Shown: piece by piece, positions 21,796 to 29,177 of the stretch
How positions within the stretch are numbered: the first letter of the stretch is position 1
How the letters are laid out: each line of letters starts with the position of its first letter
Virus record (IMG/VR): IMGVR_UViG_3300008266_001277
Span: 1 to 35,371 of that record
Reading direction: 5' to 3' (one strand)
Source of the DNA: a virus
DNA length: 35,371 nucleotides
Notes under the pieces: model-generated
Databases searched by the model: none
What the model was told of the DNA's origin: nothing
The model's input: the letters and a program-made list of their open reading frames with translations, nothing else
Made by a program: the position numbers and the translations under genes

Positions 21796-22265
21796 CCATC
21801 CTGGCAATAGACCCCGGCCTCTCGGGCGCGCTTGCGTTCTTGAAGCCGTCCGGCAATCTCACCGTCATCGACATCCCGACGCTCCAGCTAAAGAAGCGCG
21901 TGATCGACGAATATGCGCTCGCGCGAATCGTTGACGAGTGGGCGATTGAGGTGCGCGAGGTTTGGCTGGAGCAAGTCGGCGTGCGGCCGGGCGAAGGCGC
22001 GGTCGGGGCGTTCACGTTCGGGCGCGGCTATGGGCTGATACGCGGTATCTGCGCCGCCAACTTTTTGACGATCCACGACGTAACACCGCAGGTCTGGAAG
22101 CGCGCCTTAGGCGTACCAGCGGAAAAGGATGGCGCACGCGCCGTCGCGTCCCGCTACTTCCCGCGCTACGCAGGCGAGTGGGCGCGCGTGAAGGATGACG
22201 GGCGGGCCGAAGCCGCGTTGATCGCGCTTTATGGTTCAAGGCAGATGCAAGCGAGGGCCGCGTGA
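21792..22265 (+). CDS. RuvC-like Holliday junction resolvase
   Basis: 157 residues from GTG 21792 (GTGA overlap). The RNase H-like fold starts MTILAIDPGLSGA (D7). VWLEQVGVRPG gives the second acid (E60). VKDDGRAEAALIALYG supplies the last acidic residues (D135/D136, E140), matching the RuvC catalytic set. GRGYGLIRGI and TIHDVTPQVWKRALG are typical linker strands. It resolves branched DNA before packaging. The size is close to the usual 155-175 residues. Confidence 0.85.
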   Translation: MTILAIDPGLSGALAFLKPSGNLTVIDIPTLQLKKRVIDEYALARIVDEWAIEVREVWLEQVGVRPGEGAVGAFTFGRGYGLIRGICAANFLTIHDVTPQVWKRALGVPAEKDGARAVASRYFPRYAGEWARVKDDGRAEAALIALYGSRQMQARAA

Positions 22266-22567
22266 CCCAATCCCTCACCGGCGCCGGCTGGTATTTCTCC
22301 GCGTCTCACCGCGACCCGATCCGCAAGGAGTTGCACGGCCACTCCTACGAGGTCACCGCCTACTGGCCCTCGGAGCCGCCGCGCGATGCGATGGTCCTGC
22401 AATGGACCCTGCGCGACGTGTTGAAGGGCTTCGACCATGTGACGCTGCCCGACGAAATGACCCGCGCCGAAACGCTGGCCCGCGCCATCGGATCACTGAT
22501 CGACGGATGCGTTCGCGTGGACATCGCCCGGCCTTCGGAGCGCCTGCGTTGCGAGGTCTGGTTGTGA
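22262..22567 (+). CDS. QueD-like 6-carboxytetrahydropterin synthase homologue
   Basis: 101 residues, GTGA overlap. The zinc ligands of the PTPS/QueD fold are visible: FSASHRD (H16) and ELHGHSYEV (H25, H27). GFDHVTLPDEMTRAETLARA is the catalytic Asp-His region, and a RPSERLRCEVWL end resembles the terminal Glu-bearing strand. The catalytic Cys normally four residues before HGH in QueD is not present (Arg at 21), so activity may differ. QueD makes an intermediate of preQ0, the precursor of 7-deazaguanine bases. The next gene looks like the enzyme that inserts such bases into DNA. Confidence 0.75.
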   Translation: MTQSLTGAGWYFSASHRDPIRKELHGHSYEVTAYWPSEPPRDAMVLQWTLRDVLKGFDHVTLPDEMTRAETLARAIGSLIDGCVRVDIARPSERLRCEVWL

Positions 22568-23286
22568 TGACGGTCTGTTACCACGGAACGCCGATCACGC
22601 CACAAAGCTCGCTCTTGAAGCTCGCCGGGCGTCACTTCTGCGTCTCGTATTTCAACCGGACAAAGACCAGCCTCCCGCTGATCGAGGGCATCGCGTCCAG
22701 CCTCATGCTCGATAACGGCGCGTTCTCGGCATGGCAGGCGGGCGTTGATCTTAGCGATGCCTACTGGTCCAGCTATTTCGATTGGTGCGACCCGCTGCTG
22801 GACCGCCCGACGACGTGGGCCGTCATCCCCGACGCCATCGCCTCGGGAACCCAGGAGCAAGACCGCCTCATCCGGCTATGGCCGCACGGCGACCGTGGAG
22901 CGCCCGTCTATCACCTGACCGAAGACTTCATGCAGCCGTTGTCGCGGTTGGTGCGGCTGACACAGGAATGGCCGCGCGTCTGCATCGGCTGGGCGCACCC
23001 ACCGTCAAAACACCCGATCAACGGTGTCGCGTTTGAGCGCGCGATGGATGCGCTTTGGAACGAGCTGGCGAGGCATCATAGCCGCACGCCGGTAGTCCAT
23101 ATGTTCCGGGGGATGCAACTCGTCCGGTCGCGGTGGCCGTTTGCGTCCGTCGATTCAACCGACGTTGCCCGCAATCACAACCGCCCGCAGAACACGCCCG
23201 AAGTCATGGCCGCCCGTTGGGATGCGGCGCAATGCCCGGCGCGATGGGAGCAGGCGCCCTCTCCTTTAGAATTGGATTTTGCATGA
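22567..23286 (+). CDS. DpdA-like transglycosylase for 7-deazaguanine in DNA
   Basis: 239 residues from ATG 22567 (TGATG). The frame open upstream from 22231 runs through the QueD-like gene and is rejected. Key segments are SLMLDNGAFSAWQ (D49), comparable to the D-S-G-G-F/Y substrate-binding loop of tRNA-guanine transglycosylases, DWCDPLL...TWAVIPDAI, VCIGWAHPP, VVHMFRGM and FASVDSTDVARNHN (D196/D199), comparable to the second catalytic Asp loop (DC-x-x-x-T-R-N-A-R). This fits the short phage DpdA families that exchange guanine for a preQ0-type base in DNA. Adjacency to a QueD-like gene is the strongest support. The start overlaps the QueD stop; the end overlaps the exonuclease start. Confidence 0.7.
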   Translation: MTVCYHGTPITPQSSLLKLAGRHFCVSYFNRTKTSLPLIEGIASSLMLDNGAFSAWQAGVDLSDAYWSSYFDWCDPLLDRPTTWAVIPDAIASGTQEQDRLIRLWPHGDRGAPVYHLTEDFMQPLSRLVRLTQEWPRVCIGWAHPPSKHPINGVAFERAMDALWNELARHHSRTPVVHMFRGMQLVRSRWPFASVDSTDVARNHNRPQNTPEVMAARWDAAQCPARWEQAPSPLELDFA

Positions 23287-24044
23287 AGAACGCATTTGAA
23301 ACACACAACATCGGCCACCTGTCGCCGTCGTCCATTAACCTCTGGCTTAACGCGCCGTCGCTGTGGGTGATGGAGAAGCTCCTGGGCCACCGTGGGGGTA
23401 TGGGCGCCGCCGCTCACCGTGGCACGGCGACAGAGGCGGGCGTCAGCGCCGGGCTGTTCGACCACGACCTGACGCTTGACGACTGCGTCGCCGTCGCCTT
23501 GCCCGTCTATGACCGGCTTACGGCGCTGTCAGGCGACCCTAAGCGCGAAACCGAGCGCGGGGTTATCCCCGGCATGGTCAAGCAGGGGCTCGCCCTGCGT
23601 ACGCACGGCGTCCCGATCCGGCCCAACCAGGGCGACCAGCACAAGGTCGAAACGTCGCTTGATGGCGTCGGCGTGCCGGTGATCGGCTATCTCGATTGGA
23701 TGTTCGCCGATGAGATTCTAGACCTCAAGACCACCCTTCGGGTTCCCTCCGCCATGAGCGAGACGCATCTGCGCCAGGCGTCCGTCTACAAGCGGGCGCA
23801 CCTGGATAAGCGCGTGCGGTTCGTTTACGTCAGCGACAAGAAGTCGGAAACGCACACGCTCACGCGCGAGCAATACGACGCCGCCATTGTCCAGCTTACG
23901 GGCGCGGCTTTGCGGTTGCAGAGATTTCTTGCAATCTCGACCGACCCGCGCGAACTTGCCGCCATTGTTCCGCACTCGTCGGATAGCTTTTATTTCAACG
24001 ACCCGGCGACGCGCGCCAAGTCGGTTGAAGTGTTCGGTTACTGA
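23283..24044 (+). CDS. PD-(D/E)XK exonuclease (RecB/Cas4-like)
   Basis: 253 residues, ATGA overlap. HLSPSSINLWLNAPSLW is the usual opening of PDDEXK_1 nucleases. RGTATEAG (R46, E51) is the helix that follows, and GYLDWMFADEILDLKTTLRV gives D138, D147 and K149 of the active site. RQASVYKR supplies the Q-x-x-x-Y motif. It is probably a recombination or host-DNA-degrading exonuclease working with the SSB-like protein encoded nearby. There is no iron-sulphur Cys cluster, unlike true Cas4. Confidence 0.82.
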   Translation: MKNAFETHNIGHLSPSSINLWLNAPSLWVMEKLLGHRGGMGAAAHRGTATEAGVSAGLFDHDLTLDDCVAVALPVYDRLTALSGDPKRETERGVIPGMVKQGLALRTHGVPIRPNQGDQHKVETSLDGVGVPVIGYLDWMFADEILDLKTTLRVPSAMSETHLRQASVYKRAHLDKRVRFVYVSDKKSETHTLTREQYDAAIVQLTGAALRLQRFLAISTDPRELAAIVPHSSDSFYFNDPATRAKSVEVFGY

Positions 24045-24055
24045 AAGGCCCTTGC

Positions 24056-24310
24056 ATGTTTGAAGTTCGCAAGCACTCACACAAGACGCGCGGGAAACCG
24101 CTCCTGGGTTTCACGATCCACGACGGCGACCGCGAAGTCTGGCGCGGCGATGGCTTCATTGAGCCCGATTACCGCGCGGCGTCTATTCAGGTCGCTCTGC
24201 GCGAATTGAACGGCCAGCCGCCCGTCATCGCGGGTGAGAATATTCTTGACCGGACGGCGATGATTCTTGCCGATTGGTCCCGCCGCCGGTTCCCCGAACA
24301 CGCGGCATAG
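24056..24310 (+). CDS. Hypothetical 84-aa protein
   Basis: ATG 24056, 11 bases after the exonuclease stop. It begins MFEVRKHSHKTRGKPLLGFT and continues IHDGDREVWRGDGFIEPDYR with a helical C-terminus. No family is recognised. It lies between exonuclease and SSB-like genes, so a DNA-metabolism accessory role is likely but unproven. Confidence 0.6.
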   Translation: MFEVRKHSHKTRGKPLLGFTIHDGDREVWRGDGFIEPDYRAASIQVALRELNGQPPVIAGENILDRTAMILADWSRRRFPEHAA

Positions 24311-24361
24311 AATGGGCGGTCCCGACCCTTTCGGGTATGTGTAAACTGAGGAAAATGTAAA

Positions 24362-24985
24362 ATGGCACTAGGATTGCAGACCGAAGCCGGTGGCGGTGAA
24401 AACTTCCTTCCGGTGGTCAAGTACGACGCCCGCGCCGGGCGGGTGTTCCGCATCGACCGCCATCAGGACAGCGCGGGCAACTGGTCGTCCGATGACGTGG
24501 ACATCACGTCCACGTTCCAGGGCGCGTTCGACCTCGGCGCCATCGAGGTCGGCTGGGTGTATTTCGTCGCGGGCCAAGGCCCGTCGTGGGCGCTCGTGCC
24601 GCTCGGCCAGCCCCTCCCGGCCAGGCCTTCCGAGAACCACAAGCAGTGCTTTCGCCTCAAGGTGAAGCTCGGCAAGGCGTGTGGCGGTGACGTGCGTGAG
24701 TTCGCGTCGCAGGCCAAGTCGGTGATCGGCGCGGTGGACAAGCTGCACGACGCCTACACGGCGGGGCTCAAGGACAACCCCGGCAAGGTTCCCGTCGTCG
24801 CCATGACCGGGACCACGGCGATCAAGTCCACCGGCAAGGGGCAGACCTCGACCAACTATGCCCCGATCTTCGAGATCAAGTCGTGGGTGGATCGTCCCGC
24901 AGACTTCGACGCGGCGCCGGCCGCTACGCCCGAACCGGAGCCCGTCGCGGCGACGGTCGCGGGTGACGACGACACCGAGTTCTAA
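24362..24985 (+). CDS. Single-stranded DNA-binding protein-like
   Basis: 207 residues, GAGGAAAATGTAAA before the ATG. A beta-rich core (FLPVVKYDARAGRVFRIDRH; FEIKSWVDRPADF) with conserved aromatic residues (WVYFVAGQGPSWALV) is followed by a Pro/Glu/Ala linker and an acidic tail ending AGDDDTEF. An acidic, Phe-terminated tail is the hallmark of SSBs that recruit partner enzymes. The core matches a phage SSB family more than the OB fold of bacterial SSB. The spacer before it has an extended -10-like TGTGTAAACT. The gene is followed by a terminator. Confidence 0.72.
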   Translation: MALGLQTEAGGGENFLPVVKYDARAGRVFRIDRHQDSAGNWSSDDVDITSTFQGAFDLGAIEVGWVYFVAGQGPSWALVPLGQPLPARPSENHKQCFRLKVKLGKACGGDVREFASQAKSVIGAVDKLHDAYTAGLKDNPGKVPVVAMTGTTAIKSTGKGQTSTNYAPIFEIKSWVDRPADFDAAPAATPEPEPVAATVAGDDDTEF

Positions 24986-25008
24986 GAGACCCTCCCCTGG
25001 GCCAACTT

Positions 25009-25039
25009 GGCGGGGCGTGAAAGCGTCCCGTCTTTTTTT
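25009..25039 (+). terminator. Rho-independent terminator
   Basis: CGGGGCGT (25011-25018) and GCGTCCCG (25023-25030) form an 8-bp stem closed by a GAAA tetraloop, with two G-T pairs. TCTTTTTTT follows (25031-25039). It ends the rightward operon that begins at 20065. Confidence 0.85.
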
Positions 25040-25044
25040 GCACG

Positions 25045-25079
25045 TTGACGGACGTTGGCGTGCGTGCCAATGTGGAACC
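25045..25079 (+). promoter_or_regulatory. Candidate promoter/operator of replication operon
   Basis: TTGACGG begins at 25045. About 14 bases later GCCAATGT resembles the alphaproteobacterial sigma-73 -10 element. An imperfect palindrome TTGGCGTGCGTGCCAA (arms TTGGC and GCCAA) covers the spacer and -10. Two ACGTTG copies precede it. A small HTH protein is encoded immediately downstream and may bind here. Confidence 0.5.
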
Positions 25080-25259
25080 ATGATGACAGAACACCCGCGC
25101 CGAGCATATCGGATCGACGAGTTTTGCCGGGCTTTCGGCCTTTCTCGCTCAACGGTTTACACCCTAATGGACGCCGGTAAGCTGGCATCCGTCAAGGTCG
25201 GAAGGCGACGGCTTATCCCCGTTGAAGCCGCCGAGGCGCTTCTCAAGACCGACGCCTAG
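25080..25259 (+). CDS. AlpA/MerR-type excisionase-like HTH protein
   Basis: 59 residues from ATG 25080 (a second ATG follows at 25083). YRIDEFCRAFGLSRSTVYTL and MDAGKLASVKVGRRRLIPVE form the winged HTH_17/AlpA domain almost end to end. Such proteins act as small transcription activators or excisionases. With no integrase present, a regulator of the replication operon is more likely. A palindrome overlaps its promoter, so it may regulate itself. Confidence 0.75.
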   Translation: MMTEHPRRAYRIDEFCRAFGLSRSTVYTLMDAGKLASVKVGRRRLIPVEAAEALLKTDA

Positions 25260-25270
25260 GCGGTGCGGGC

Positions 25271-25666
25271 GTGCCCCTTCCCCCTAAAGCCGCACCCTTG
25301 ATCGCCATGCTCGCCAGCGACAACGAGGGCGAGGCAATGAACGCGCTGCGGGCGTTGAAGCGTGTTCTAGGCGGTGCGGGTATGGACTTCCATGACCTAG
25401 CTCGGGGTTCAACGCCCGCGCGCCGCGAGCCGTGCCGCGTTTGCGCAGAGCGGCAGCGGCGGGAGCAGGCAACGTCGAAAGCGCGCGGCTCACACGCCGC
25501 CGACCTAAAATGGCTCTTGGCGCAACCGTTCCGGTATTCGGAAAGGGAAGCCGATTTTCTTCAAAACCTGGGATCATGGGAAGGCGAGCTAACCGAAAAG
25601 CAAGCCGCGTGGTTTCAGAACATTCTAGCAAAGGTCCGAAAGGCCGCTCAGGAGGCCGAGTTTTGA
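25271..25666 (+). CDS. DUF2786-like N-terminus, 131-aa protein
   Basis: GTG 25271. APLIAMLASDNEGEAMNALR and ALKRVLGGAGMDFHDLA resemble the short helical module (DUF2786-type) at the start of many phage proteins. A C-x-x-C (CRVC) near residue 56 is followed by a basic stretch, then FRYSEREADFLQNLGSWEGE and TEKQAAWFQNILAKV. A replication accessory role fits, since it directly precedes and couples (TGATG) to the primase-helicase gene. Function unproven. Confidence 0.6.
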   Translation: MPLPPKAAPLIAMLASDNEGEAMNALRALKRVLGGAGMDFHDLARGSTPARREPCRVCAERQRREQATSKARGSHAADLKWLLAQPFRYSEREADFLQNLGSWEGELTEKQAAWFQNILAKVRKAAQEAEF

Positions 25667-28008
25667 TGTCCGCCGCAGCCGACACGTTTAACCATGAGTT
25701 CGCCAACGCCTACGCGTGGGCGGCCATGTATCGCGGCCTGGGGCTTCAAGTGGTCCCGGCGGGCGACCCCGCACAAGGGCCGAACTGGAAGCGCCCCAGC
25801 CTCCCGCAATGGACGGAATTGCAAACGTCCCTGGCGCCCGAAACGACGTTCTCGCGCTGGTACGACCCCGAGATCGGCAAACACCGCACGCGAGACAATA
25901 TGGGCCTGATCATGGGCCTGGCGTCCGGCGGGGTGTTTTGCGTCGATCTGGACCTCCACAAAGACACTGGAATGGCCCGCCAATGGTGGGCCGACCTGCT
26001 GGCGGAAAACGCCCACGGTGTTGAGCCCGTTACGCCGTCACAGCGCACGGGGGGCGGCGGGCGGCACATTCTATTCCGCGCGCCGGAAGGGTGGGCGTCG
26101 CCCACATTCAAGACATCCGTAGGCATCGACATCCGGGGGCAGGGCGGCTTTATGATGGCCGCGCCCAGCCGCCACGAAAGCGGGCGCGAGTACGCCTGGG
26201 AAGAAGGGCGCGAGCCGTGGCTGACGGACATCGCCCCGGCCCCGGAATGGCTTGTGGAGGCCATCGAAGCGTTACGCGAGCAATACGCGCCTTTGGCCGG
26301 CGGGGGCGCCGCGCGTACGCGGACGGAAGGAGCCGAAAAGTACCGCGCGGAAGGCGTTCGGTTTGAGGAGATAGACGAGCGCGAGGAAACTATGCACCGC
26401 CTGATATGGGGCGTGCTTTGTGACCTCCGTCGCCGCTCCCCGGATGACACCGAACCATTTCCGGGCGACGCGGCCGATGAGTTTGACCGCGCATGGGGTG
26501 TCTATCTAGAGAAGGTGGGTTCCCGCCTGACCGACCCCAACGCGACAAAGGAAGCCTTGCTGGAGCGCGAGGGGCGCGGAAAGAGCGAGTTTCGCCGGAA
26601 GTGGCAGCGCGCCGTAAAGCAATGGAACGGCAAGCTAAAGGAAGCCGCCGCCGAACCCCGACCGGGCGAGCCGCCGCCAAGTAAGGCTTACACAAGGGAC
26701 GACGACGGAACGCTGCACGACCCCGAGACGGGGGAGGTGTTTGAGCCCGAACCGGGTCCGCCGCCCGCTTCCGACTTTCCCGACCACCTGACGCGCCCGC
26801 CGGGCCTGCTGGGCGACATCATAGACTGGATTGAGGCGACATCGCGCCACCCGTCGCGGGCGATGGCTCTAGGCGTCGCCCTGGGTGTCGTGGGGACCGT
26901 CGCGGGGCGTAAGTACGCCACACCGACAAAGTCCGGCACGCACATCTATGCGCTGGCCCTGGCGCCGACGGGGGCGGGGAAAAACCACGCACCCAAGCAA
27001 GCCAAGCGGCTTTTGCGAGCGGCCGGGTTGGGCGACCTGATCGGCCCCTCACAATATATGAGCATGAGCGCGGTGTTCGCTACGCTCGGCAAAAGCCCCC
27101 GCCACGTCTCGTTTATCGACGAGTTCGGCGGCTACATGACGCGCATCGCATCGGCCAAGGGGAGCCCCCACGAACGGGCGGTGAAGGACATTCTCCGCAC
27201 CGCCTGGGGCGCGTCGTTTGAAGAGCTTCGGCCCCTGTCATACGCGGACGGGCGCGTTATAGAGCCCATCATAAGCCCGGCCCTGTCGATCTGCGGCATG
27301 AGTACGCCGGAGGAGTTTTACAAGGCGCTCGCGGGTGATGACGTTTTCAACGGCTTCCTGAACCGCTTCCTGATCATCCGCATTTCGGAGAAGCCGCACG
27401 AGGTCGAGCCCAAAGAGGATGAGTTCGACCCGCCCGGTTCGTTGCTTTGGGGCATTGCCCGGATCAAGGACCGCGTTTCGGGCGCGCTTGCGGACGCGCT
27501 TCACGATGAATCCCGCCCCATCTTGCGGCTGAACTGGGCGTCACCGGAAGCCGCCGCCGTCTATACCGTCCTGCGCCGGGATATGGAGCGGCGCGAGGAT
27601 GACGCGGCGCTTGTGTCCCGCGTTGCGGAGATGGCGTGCCGCCTGGCAACGATCCGGGCCATCGGGCGCGACCTTGAGGAACCGACCGTAGCCGTACGAA
27701 AAGATGACATAGAGTGGGGCCGCGACCTCGCTTTATGGTCCGCCGAACGTATGATTCAGGACGCCCAGGACTTCATGGCCGAGACCGAAAACCAGGCCCG
27801 CGCAATGCAAATCCTGCGCCTGATACGCGAGGCGCCCGACCGACAGATCAAGCACTCCGACCTGTTGCGGAAGTTGAAACACCGCTTCGACGCGAAGGCT
27901 ATCGTCACCATTTTGGAAGGCCTGATCGGGGCCGAACAAGTCGCCCTGATCGAAACCCAGACACCCGGCGCGGGGCGAAAAGGGAGGGCCTATGCGTACC
28001 TCGGTTAG
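25666..28008 (+). CDS. Primase-polymerase / helicase (replication initiator)
   Basis: 780 residues from ATG 25666 with a GGAGG site; the frame open from 25432 lies inside the previous gene. Residues about 10-240 form a prim-pol domain: GVFCVDLDLHKD (D94, D96), SQRTGGGGRHILF (H134), GIDIRGQGGFMMAAPSRH (H170). A charged linker follows. Residues about 400-750 form a DUF3987-like ATPase: ALAPTGAGKNHAPK (Walker A, K439), HVSFIDEFGG (Walker B, D485/E486) and a final winged-helix-like region ending GRKGRAYAYLG. It would unwind the origin and prime synthesis, with the host replicase doing the rest since no DNA polymerase gene is seen. The candidate origin lies immediately downstream. Confidence 0.85.
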   Translation: MSAAADTFNHEFANAYAWAAMYRGLGLQVVPAGDPAQGPNWKRPSLPQWTELQTSLAPETTFSRWYDPEIGKHRTRDNMGLIMGLASGGVFCVDLDLHKDTGMARQWWADLLAENAHGVEPVTPSQRTGGGGRHILFRAPEGWASPTFKTSVGIDIRGQGGFMMAAPSRHESGREYAWEEGREPWLTDIAPAPEWLVEAIEALREQYAPLAGGGAARTRTEGAEKYRAEGVRFEEIDEREETMHRLIWGVLCDLRRRSPDDTEPFPGDAADEFDRAWGVYLEKVGSRLTDPNATKEALLEREGRGKSEFRRKWQRAVKQWNGKLKEAAAEPRPGEPPPSKAYTRDDDGTLHDPETGEVFEPEPGPPPASDFPDHLTRPPGLLGDIIDWIEATSRHPSRAMALGVALGVVGTVAGRKYATPTKSGTHIYALALAPTGAGKNHAPKQAKRLLRAAGLGDLIGPSQYMSMSAVFATLGKSPRHVSFIDEFGGYMTRIASAKGSPHERAVKDILRTAWGASFEELRPLSYADGRVIEPIISPALSICGMSTPEEFYKALAGDDVFNGFLNRFLIIRISEKPHEVEPKEDEFDPPGSLLWGIARIKDRVSGALADALHDESRPILRLNWASPEAAAVYTVLRRDMERREDDAALVSRVAEMACRLATIRAIGRDLEEPTVAVRKDDIEWGRDLALWSAERMIQDAQDFMAETENQARAMQILRLIREAPDRQIKHSDLLRKLKHRFDAKAIVTILEGLIGAEQVALIETQTPGAGRKGRAYAYLG

Positions 28009-28243
28009 GGCAATTCATTTCCGAAAGGCCTCGGGAAAGAATTGCCGGAGGGCCGAAAAAGCCCCAAAAACCTATTCTTTCCCCGGGAAAGAATCCAATG
28101 AATTGCCCCCTTTTTTTCAATGTTTTCAAAGTCTGAGCAATTCTTTCCCTCTTTCCCTGGGGGGTATCTTATGAGAGGGGAGGGTATCCCCCCCCCATTT
28201 ACGGGAAAGAATTGCTTGGGCCTCAAAAATGACAGGACCGAAA
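28009..28243. other. Candidate replication origin with iteron repeats
   Basis: This AT-rich gap after the replication gene holds GGGAAAGAATTGC at 28033-28045 and 28203-28215, its exact complement at 28137-28149 and a variant complement at 28010-28022. A 21-bp palindrome ATTCTTTCCC-C-GGGAAAGAAT lies at 28074-28094, a half-site GAATTGC at 28100-28106 and another TCTTTCCC at 28150-28157. Between them are A- and T-runs (28107-28130). GGGTATC occurs at 28162-28168 and 28182-28188, two helix turns apart. No convincing gene lies here. Repeated sites in both orientations in an AT-rich spacer beside an initiator-type gene are typical of an origin. A multi-operator promoter is the alternative. Confidence 0.65.
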
Positions 28244-28789
28244 ATGCCCACACCCACTGACGCCGGAACCCTCCAGGCCGTGTTCGAGGGCGTCGAGAAC
28301 GCCCGTTCGGAGGCCGAGACGGAATGGGGGTTTGAACGCCTTCCCATGCTGGTTTCTGATGATTTGCGCGCTAAGCTCTATCGGCAGAAGGCCAAGTGGT
28401 CGGAAGCGTACCAAGCCGCGTGGGCGGCGGACGTGCTGACGCGGGACATGCTGGCGGAAGTCGAAAAGCAGGCGGGCGCCATGAAGCGGGCATGGGCCGC
28501 GCTATCACAAGCCGCAAGCGACGCCGGCCACCGCGCCGTGAAGCCTTGGGTTTGGGAAGTGCCGCTTGCGAACGGAACCGTCGCCGCGCTTGTCCGCACC
28601 GACGCCGAAGTCGCGGACGTTGAAGCGTCCGGTCGGTTCGTTGCGGTCTATACGGCGCGCGAAATCGGGAATATCATTGACGCCCTGCCCCCGACGCTGG
28701 TGGAGGCAAAGCGCGTGTTTCCCGGTTCCAAGTTCCAAGGTTCGTTTGACCGCTCCTGGGTTAAGGACGGCGACGAAATCCCATTTTGA
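28244..28789 (+). CDS. Hypothetical 181-aa protein
   Basis: ATG 28244 is favoured by AGGA at 6 bases; ATG 28229 is in frame but lacks a site. The N-terminal half is helical (VFEGVENARSEAETEWGFER; DMLAEVEKQAGAMKRAWAAL), and the C-terminal half is mixed (KPWVWEVPLANGTVAALVRT; VAVYTAREIGNIIDALPPTL). No known motif is seen. Position next to the origin suggests a replication or early function. Confidence 0.6.
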   Translation: MPTPTDAGTLQAVFEGVENARSEAETEWGFERLPMLVSDDLRAKLYRQKAKWSEAYQAAWAADVLTRDMLAEVEKQAGAMKRAWAALSQAASDAGHRAVKPWVWEVPLANGTVAALVRTDAEVADVEASGRFVAVYTAREIGNIIDALPPTLVEAKRVFPGSKFQGSFDRSWVKDGDEIPF

Positions 28790-28805
28790 CAACGGAGCTA
28801 GACGC

Positions 28806-29021
28806 ATGACCGAACCTTACCGCAACGCAGACACCCGGCTGAAAGCCGCCTTCGCCGCCTTGAGGGCTGAGATTGTGGATATCCTTGGGGAGCCCATGGA
28901 TACGTTCGATCCCGAGAAGCTGGACGTTGACCCGTCGGATTATGATTGGGCGATGCTCGATATCGAGAATGTCCGGGACGCCATCCTCGACTACGCCAAA
29001 CAACCCGCAAGCGAGGGGTGA
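28806..29021 (+). CDS. Hypothetical 71-aa acidic protein
   Basis: ATG 28806 with GGAG 8 bases upstream. It begins MTEPYRNADTRLKAAFAALR, then an acidic stretch FDPEKLDVDPSDYDWAMLD. The strong negative charge could mimic DNA or bind a basic protein (speculative). No family is recognised. Confidence 0.55.
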   Translation: MTEPYRNADTRLKAAFAALRAEIVDILGEPMDTFDPEKLDVDPSDYDWAMLDIENVRDAILDYAKQPASEG

Positions 29022-29024
29022 GGG

Positions 29025-29177
29025 ATGACCTGGAAATGCTTGTTCGGCGCGCACCGCTGGCGCTGGTTTTCACTTTACGACCCCGGCGAGCTTGGCGCCA
29101 GCGTCCATCTCAGCCAGTGCCAGTCCTGCGGCAAACTTGCGGGCGGTTGGAGGGGTTTGGTAAATGACCGCTCGTAA
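29025..29177 (+). CDS. 50-aa putative zinc-binding protein
   Basis: ATG 29025, 3 bases after the previous stop, after a GAGGGGTGAGGG run. It encodes MTWKCLFGAHRWRWFSLYDP, then HLSQCQSCGKLAGGW. C5, H10 and a C-x-x-C (CQSC) make a plausible single zinc site, a pattern common in small phage proteins. It overlaps the next gene by 14 bases in another frame. Confidence 0.55.
   Translation: MTWKCLFGAHRWRWFSLYDPGELGASVHLSQCQSCGKLAGGWRGLVNDRS

Noticed and set aside
22231-22566. N-terminal extension of the DpdA-like protein
   Set aside because: It lies over the QueD-like gene in another frame and is Arg/Pro-rich; ATG 22567 is coupled to the QueD stop.
25432-25665. N-terminal extension of the primase-helicase
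   Set aside because: It is out of frame with the real preceding gene and has no prim-pol features; ATG 25666 has a GGAGG site and TGATG coupling.
27992-28174. Small open frames across the iteron region
   Set aside because: They run through the repeats and homopolymers, have no ribosome site and give low-complexity products.
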